9,011 nt of DNA from Chitinophagaceae bacterium. GTDB lineage: Bacteria > Bacteroidota > Bacteroidia > Chitinophagales > Chitinophagaceae. The position numbers were made by a program, and so were the translations under genes. Positions 6,655 through 9,011 of the stretch are shown in pieces. The notes beneath the pieces are model-generated. The model was given only the letters and a program-made list of their open reading frames with translations. It searched no databases and had not been told where the DNA came from. The DNA lies in assembly GCA_003455235.1 (NCBI GenBank), contig DMRT01000029.1, positions 1 to 9,011 on the forward strand, written 5' to 3'. The number at the start of each line of letters is the position of its first letter. The first letter of the stretch is position 1.

Positions 6655-6663
6655 TGGCTAAAA

Positions 6664-7299
6664 TTAAGCATTGCGCATCCAATTGGAAGGATCTGCCCTC
6701 CAATTTAACAGCGTATTTTGTTCATCCGGGCCTACAATTGACTTTTCCAAAGCCAGGTCAATCAGGTTCTGGTAATTGGTAAGCGAATAATAGGGTATCC
6801 CGGCAGCTTTAAAAGCTTCCTCCGCCACCGGAAAGCCATAGGTGAAGATGGAAACCATACCAATCACTTCCACACCCGCCTCTTTCAGTACATCGCAAAC
6901 CTGCAGGCTGCTTTTTCCGGTAGAGATCAGGTCTTCTATTACCAGTACTTTTTGCCCTTTTTCAAGCTGGCCCTCTATCTGGTTACCAAGTCCATGCTCC
7001 TTGGGCTTTGGGCGAACGTATACATAGGGAAGTTTCAACTGGTCCGCTGCCATGGCACCCCAGGCAATGCCAGCAGTTGCCACACCGGCCAGCACATCGG
7101 CTTCCGGAAATTTTTCAAAGATCACGCTGCACATTTCACTTTTGATGAAATCTCGGATATAGGGGTAAGACAATACTTTCCGGTTGTCGCAATAGATCGG
7201 GCTTTTCCAGCCGCTGGCCCAGGTAAAAGGCTGATCCGGACTTAATTTAACAGCGCCTGTCTGCAGTAATTTTTCAGCTACAGCTTTTTCGTTCGTCAT
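6664..7299 (-). CDS. pyrE: Orotate phosphoribosyltransferase
   Basis: 211 residues. The enzyme joins orotate and PRPP to give orotidine 5'-monophosphate plus pyrophosphate, the fifth step of de novo pyrimidine synthesis, in the cytoplasm as a dimer. Family signatures are all present: FTWASGWKSPIYCDNR near 25-40, the flexible catalytic loop RPKPKEHG at 96-103, and the PRPP-binding motif VLVIEDLISTGKSS at 118-131. A longer in-frame start at 7356 exists, but the ATG at 7299 gives the normal length and N-terminus, and a promoter-like site lies just upstream of it. The HMA-protein gene follows after 9 bases. A Nudix hydrolase gene is divergent. Confidence 0.97.
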   Translation of the reverse strand: MTNEKAVAEKLLQTGAVKLSPDQPFTWASGWKSPIYCDNRKVLSYPYIRDFIKSEMCSVIFEKFPEADVLAGVATAGIAWGAMAADQLKLPYVYVRPKPKEHGLGNQIEGQLEKGQKVLVIEDLISTGKSSLQVCDVLKEAGVEVIGMVSIFTYGFPVAEEAFKAAGIPYYSLTNYQNLIDLALEKSIVGPDEQNTLLNWRADPSNWMRNA

Positions 7300-7303
7300 G
7301 CTG

Positions 7304-7334
7304 CGAAAGTAAAGGCTATTTTGGAATTGATAAA
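7304..7334 (-). promoter_or_regulatory. Probable promoter of pyrE, close to the start codon
   Basis: On the minus strand TTTA (7334-7331), a 19-base spacer, and TACTTTCG (7311-7304) match the Bacteroidota promoter with one change in each element. The -7 element ends only four bases before the ATG at 7299, so transcription would start at or next to the start codon, giving a leaderless or nearly leaderless mRNA. Confidence 0.45.
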
Positions 7335-7394
7335 TTTTGTGTGCAAAAAAATACATTTACAAAAGCGGCTAAATATTCAACTCTTACATTCCTG

Positions 7395-7402
7395 TACATT
7401 CG
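7395..7402 (+). promoter_or_regulatory. Possible -7 element of the Nudix hydrolase gene
   Basis: TACATTCG differs from TAnnTTTG at one position and lies 23 bases before the ATG at 7426, leaving a short leader. No good -33 match is present, and a partial copy (TTACATTCC) lies ten bases upstream. Weak on its own; a promoter is expected somewhere in this 126-base divergent interval. Confidence 0.25.
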
Positions 7403-7425
7403 CTGAAAGTTATAAATAAAAAACC

Positions 7426-7824
7426 ATGAAAAAAATAATTGCAGCAGGCGGCCTGGTAACAAACAATAACAATGACCTGCTGATGATCTTCCGCCGCGGG
7501 AAATGGGACTTGCCAAAAGGGAAATTAGACGAAGGCGAAACTATAGAGCAATGCGCTGTACGTGAAGTGGCGGAAGAAACCGGGATTACCAATTTAGAAC
7601 TGGGAGGTTTGCTTGGCATTACGTACCATGAGTACTTTGATAAATATGTAAATGCGGATGTAATAAAAGAAACACACTGGTATTCTATGAAAGCTACTGG
7701 CAATGAAACCTTTATACCGCAAACAGAAGAAGATATTGAAAAAATTATTTGGGCAGATGCTGCTGCCGTGGAAGAATGTTTACAAAACAGTTATGCGAAT
7801 ATTGTGGAGATCATTAAGCGGTAA
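7426..7824 (+). CDS. Nudix hydrolase
   Basis: 132 residues, cytoplasmic. The complete Nudix box Gx5Ex7REUxEExGU is at 32-54 (GKLDEGE, seven residues, REVAEETGI), with the metal-binding glutamates at 47, 50 and 51. It is preceded by FRRGKWDLPKG, the usual strand leading into the box. Members cleave nucleoside diphosphates linked to another moiety (for example NTPs, ADP-ribose, dinucleoside polyphosphates); the sequence does not show which substrate is used here. The protein is a single-domain form of common length. It is divergent from pyrE and its stop is 14 bases from that of the convergent thioesterase gene. From general knowledge, pyrE, Nudix and coaD genes are often close together in Bacteroidota. 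Confidence 0.94.
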   Translation: MKKIIAAGGLVTNNNNDLLMIFRRGKWDLPKGKLDEGETIEQCAVREVAEETGITNLELGGLLGITYHEYFDKYVNADVIKETHWYSMKATGNETFIPQTEEDIEKIIWADAAAVEECLQNSYANIVEIIKR

Positions 7825-7838
7825 TTTTTTGAGTTTAC

Positions 7839-8273
7839 TTACAGCTCCCGTTTCTTTAAAATAGCAACAGTTAAGCGGCTCACACAGATGAGTTTTTCGC
7901 GTTCATCGTGTATACGTATATCCCACACATGCGTGCTGGCGCCTAAGTGGAGCGGTGTACAGGTACCAATTACAAAACCACTTTTTACCCCCCTTACATG
8001 ATTGGCATTGATCTCTAAACCTACACATATAAATTTTTCCTGGTCTATTACCAAAGCTGAAGCAATACTGCCAAGCGTTTCTGCAAGTGCAGCGGAAGCG
8101 CCGCCGTGCAAAAGCCCGTAAGGCTGATGGGTGCGGTGATCTACAGGCATACTTGCTTTAATAAAGTTGTCGCCTATTTCTGTAAACTTCATATCGAGGT
8201 GGCCACCAAGGGTATTGTTACGCAGATAATCCAGCTCTTCCACTTGCTTGTTTTTATTGAACCAAATACTCAT
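7839..8273 (-). CDS. menI: Hot-dog fold acyl-CoA thioesterase, YdiI/MenI-like
   Basis: 144 residues. The sequence closely follows E. coli YdiI (1,4-dihydroxy-2-naphthoyl-CoA hydrolase) as I remember it: MPVDHRTHQPYGLLHGGAS at 42-60, LAETLGS with the catalytic Glu at 65, GLEINANHVRG at 85-95, PLHLGASTHVW at 107-117 and VSRLTVAIL at 131-139. YdiI-type enzymes release 1,4-dihydroxy-2-naphthoate in menaquinone synthesis, which suits Bacteroidota, whose respiratory quinone is menaquinone. Paralogues such as EntH/YbdB and PaaI have other substrates, so the exact substrate is inferred. It follows coaD after 37 bases on the same strand with no terminator between, so the two probably form an operon. 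Confidence 0.88.
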   Translation of the reverse strand: MSIWFNKNKQVEELDYLRNNTLGGHLDMKFTEIGDNFIKASMPVDHRTHQPYGLLHGGASAALAETLGSIASALVIDQEKFICVGLEINANHVRGVKSGFVIGTCTPLHLGASTHVWDIRIHDEREKLICVSRLTVAILKKREL

Positions 8274-8310
8274 TACAATTGAAGTGTTTTAATAGAATGA
8301 TTGTAAAAGA

Positions 8311-8784
8311 TTATAGTTTTTTTATTGACTGTATCACTACATCGGGTAAAAATGGAGATGCATCACCGTGATGTTTAAGAATATCCCTTACGATAGTTGA
8401 GGCCACCGAAGTATATTGCGGCTCACCGGTAAGAAATATGGTTTCTATATTTTTATCCATCATGCGGTTGGCATCGGCAATGGTTTTTTCGTATTCAAAA
8501 TCGCTTACGAAGCGTATGCCGCGCAATATAAATTTTGCGCCAATCTCCCTGCAGTAGTTTACAGTTAAACCTTCATAAATATTTACTTCTACTTTGGACT
8601 CCTGAGCATAAATTTCTTTAAACCATAACATCCTTTGTTCAGCCGAAAACATGGGCACTTTAGAAGCGTTTAAACCAATACCTACCACAATCTTATCGAA
8701 CAATGGCAAAGCCCGGTTTATAATATCGGTATGACCAAGCGTTACAGGATCGAATGTGCCGGGGAATAAGCAGATACGGTTCAT
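8311..8784 (-). CDS. coaD: Phosphopantetheine adenylyltransferase
   Basis: 157 residues, the family's usual length. The enzyme transfers AMP from ATP to 4'-phosphopantetheine, giving dephospho-CoA, the penultimate step of CoA synthesis. Visible signatures: PGTFDPVTLGH at 8-18, containing the nucleotidyltransferase TxGH motif (15-18); RGIR (88-91) and DFEYE (95-99); and SVASTIVRD near 126-134, matching the family's C-terminal ISSTxVRE motif. Nothing appears missing. It is the first recognised gene of a pair with the downstream thioesterase gene. Confidence 0.97.
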   Translation of the reverse strand: MNRICLFPGTFDPVTLGHTDIINRALPLFDKIVVGIGLNASKVPMFSAEQRMLWFKEIYAQESKVEVNIYEGLTVNYCREIGAKFILRGIRFVSDFEYEKTIADANRMMDKNIETIFLTGEPQYTSVASTIVRDILKHHGDASPFLPDVVIQSIKKL

Positions 8785-9011
8785 GTTGTTGTGGATTTGC
8801 TGTTATTGTTTCTGGTTTACTGTTTATGGCTTTGCTTTTGGTGGGGACTTTTGCTGTATCCCCAGTAATGGAGCCGATTGCAAAACCGAAGTTGAAGATA
8901 AGAAGCAAAAGCCAAATAGAAATTCGTAAACAGGATATTAGTTGATAGTGAGATGAAGCTGATTGTTATTTCGTCTGCCCTCACTGGTGCAAACCCCATG
9001 TTGGGCGTTCG
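8785..9011. other. Unassigned region upstream of coaD
   Basis: These 227 bases should contain the coaD promoter, but no TAnnTTTG element was found on the minus strand. A weak hairpin TGGGGA/TCCCCA occurs at 8842-8864. Several short frames are open on both strands, including a 39-codon plus-strand frame at 8826-8945 with a hydrophobic start and a basic tail, but none has a recognisable product. The right end (8988-9006) carries a short inverted repeat around CCCCATGTTGGGC. Confidence 0.5.

Noticed and set aside
7300..7356. Upstream in-frame start extending pyrE to 230 codons
   Set aside because: The extra 19 residues do not belong to the family and would overlap the promoter-like elements; the ATG at 7299 gives the usual length.
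7410..7703. 97-codon minus-strand frame
   Set aside because: Antisense to the Nudix hydrolase gene, which has a complete catalytic motif.
8826..8945. 39-codon plus-strand frame with hydrophobic N-terminus
   Set aside because: Other frames on both strands are equally open here and no homologue is recognised; probably part of the coaD upstream region.
9000..9006. GTTGGGC, matching the integron attC core site GTTRRRY
   Set aside because: No complementary GCCCAAC-type partner lies within the preceding 220 bases and there is no integrase or cassette structure; a seven-base match is expected by chance.

Overview
The window looks like chromosomal DNA from a member of the Bacteroidota, most likely a Chitinophagaceae-type bacterium. 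This is inferred from four things: a secreted protein with a type IX secretion (Por) C-terminal sorting domain, an IgGFc-binding/PKD surface protein of the kind found in gliding Bacteroidota, a promoter matching the Bacteroidota consensus TTTG-N19-TAnnTTTG, and start codons without clear Shine-Dalgarno sites. No phage, IS, CRISPR, tRNA or rRNA genes were seen.

Left part (1-5790): three genes for exported proteins, all on the minus strand, each apparently its own transcription unit. The first runs off the left edge. It is an open frame of at least 809 codons (1-2429) encoding a signal peptide, an IgGFc-binding-like region and a PKD domain. The second (2999-3382) is a small exported protein consisting of one fibronectin-III-like module. 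The third (3512-4855) is a secreted protein with the same kind of module plus a T9SS sorting domain. Good intrinsic terminators follow the second and third genes. The gene-free stretches are large: 2430-2998 holds several RNA stem-loops, and 4856-5790 holds a strong promoter for the third gene, a palindrome and a very AT-rich block.

Right part (5791-9011): compact housekeeping DNA. A LEA2/WHy-type lipoprotein gene (+) converges on a two-gene minus-strand operon, pyrE followed by a small exported HMA metal-binding protein. A Nudix hydrolase gene (+) is divergent from pyrE. It converges on a second minus-strand pair, coaD followed by a YdiI/MenI-like hot-dog thioesterase. The coaD pair is thematically coherent: one gene makes the CoA precursor and the other hydrolyses a CoA thioester.

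The most unusual signal is the RNA predicted downstream of the small Fn3-module gene (about 2861-2990, minus strand). It has a CCCCC-bearing loop, a long bulged hairpin capped by a GAAA tetraloop with a G-rich bulge complementary to that loop, and an intrinsic terminator directly after it. No complete new defence or mobile system was recognised.
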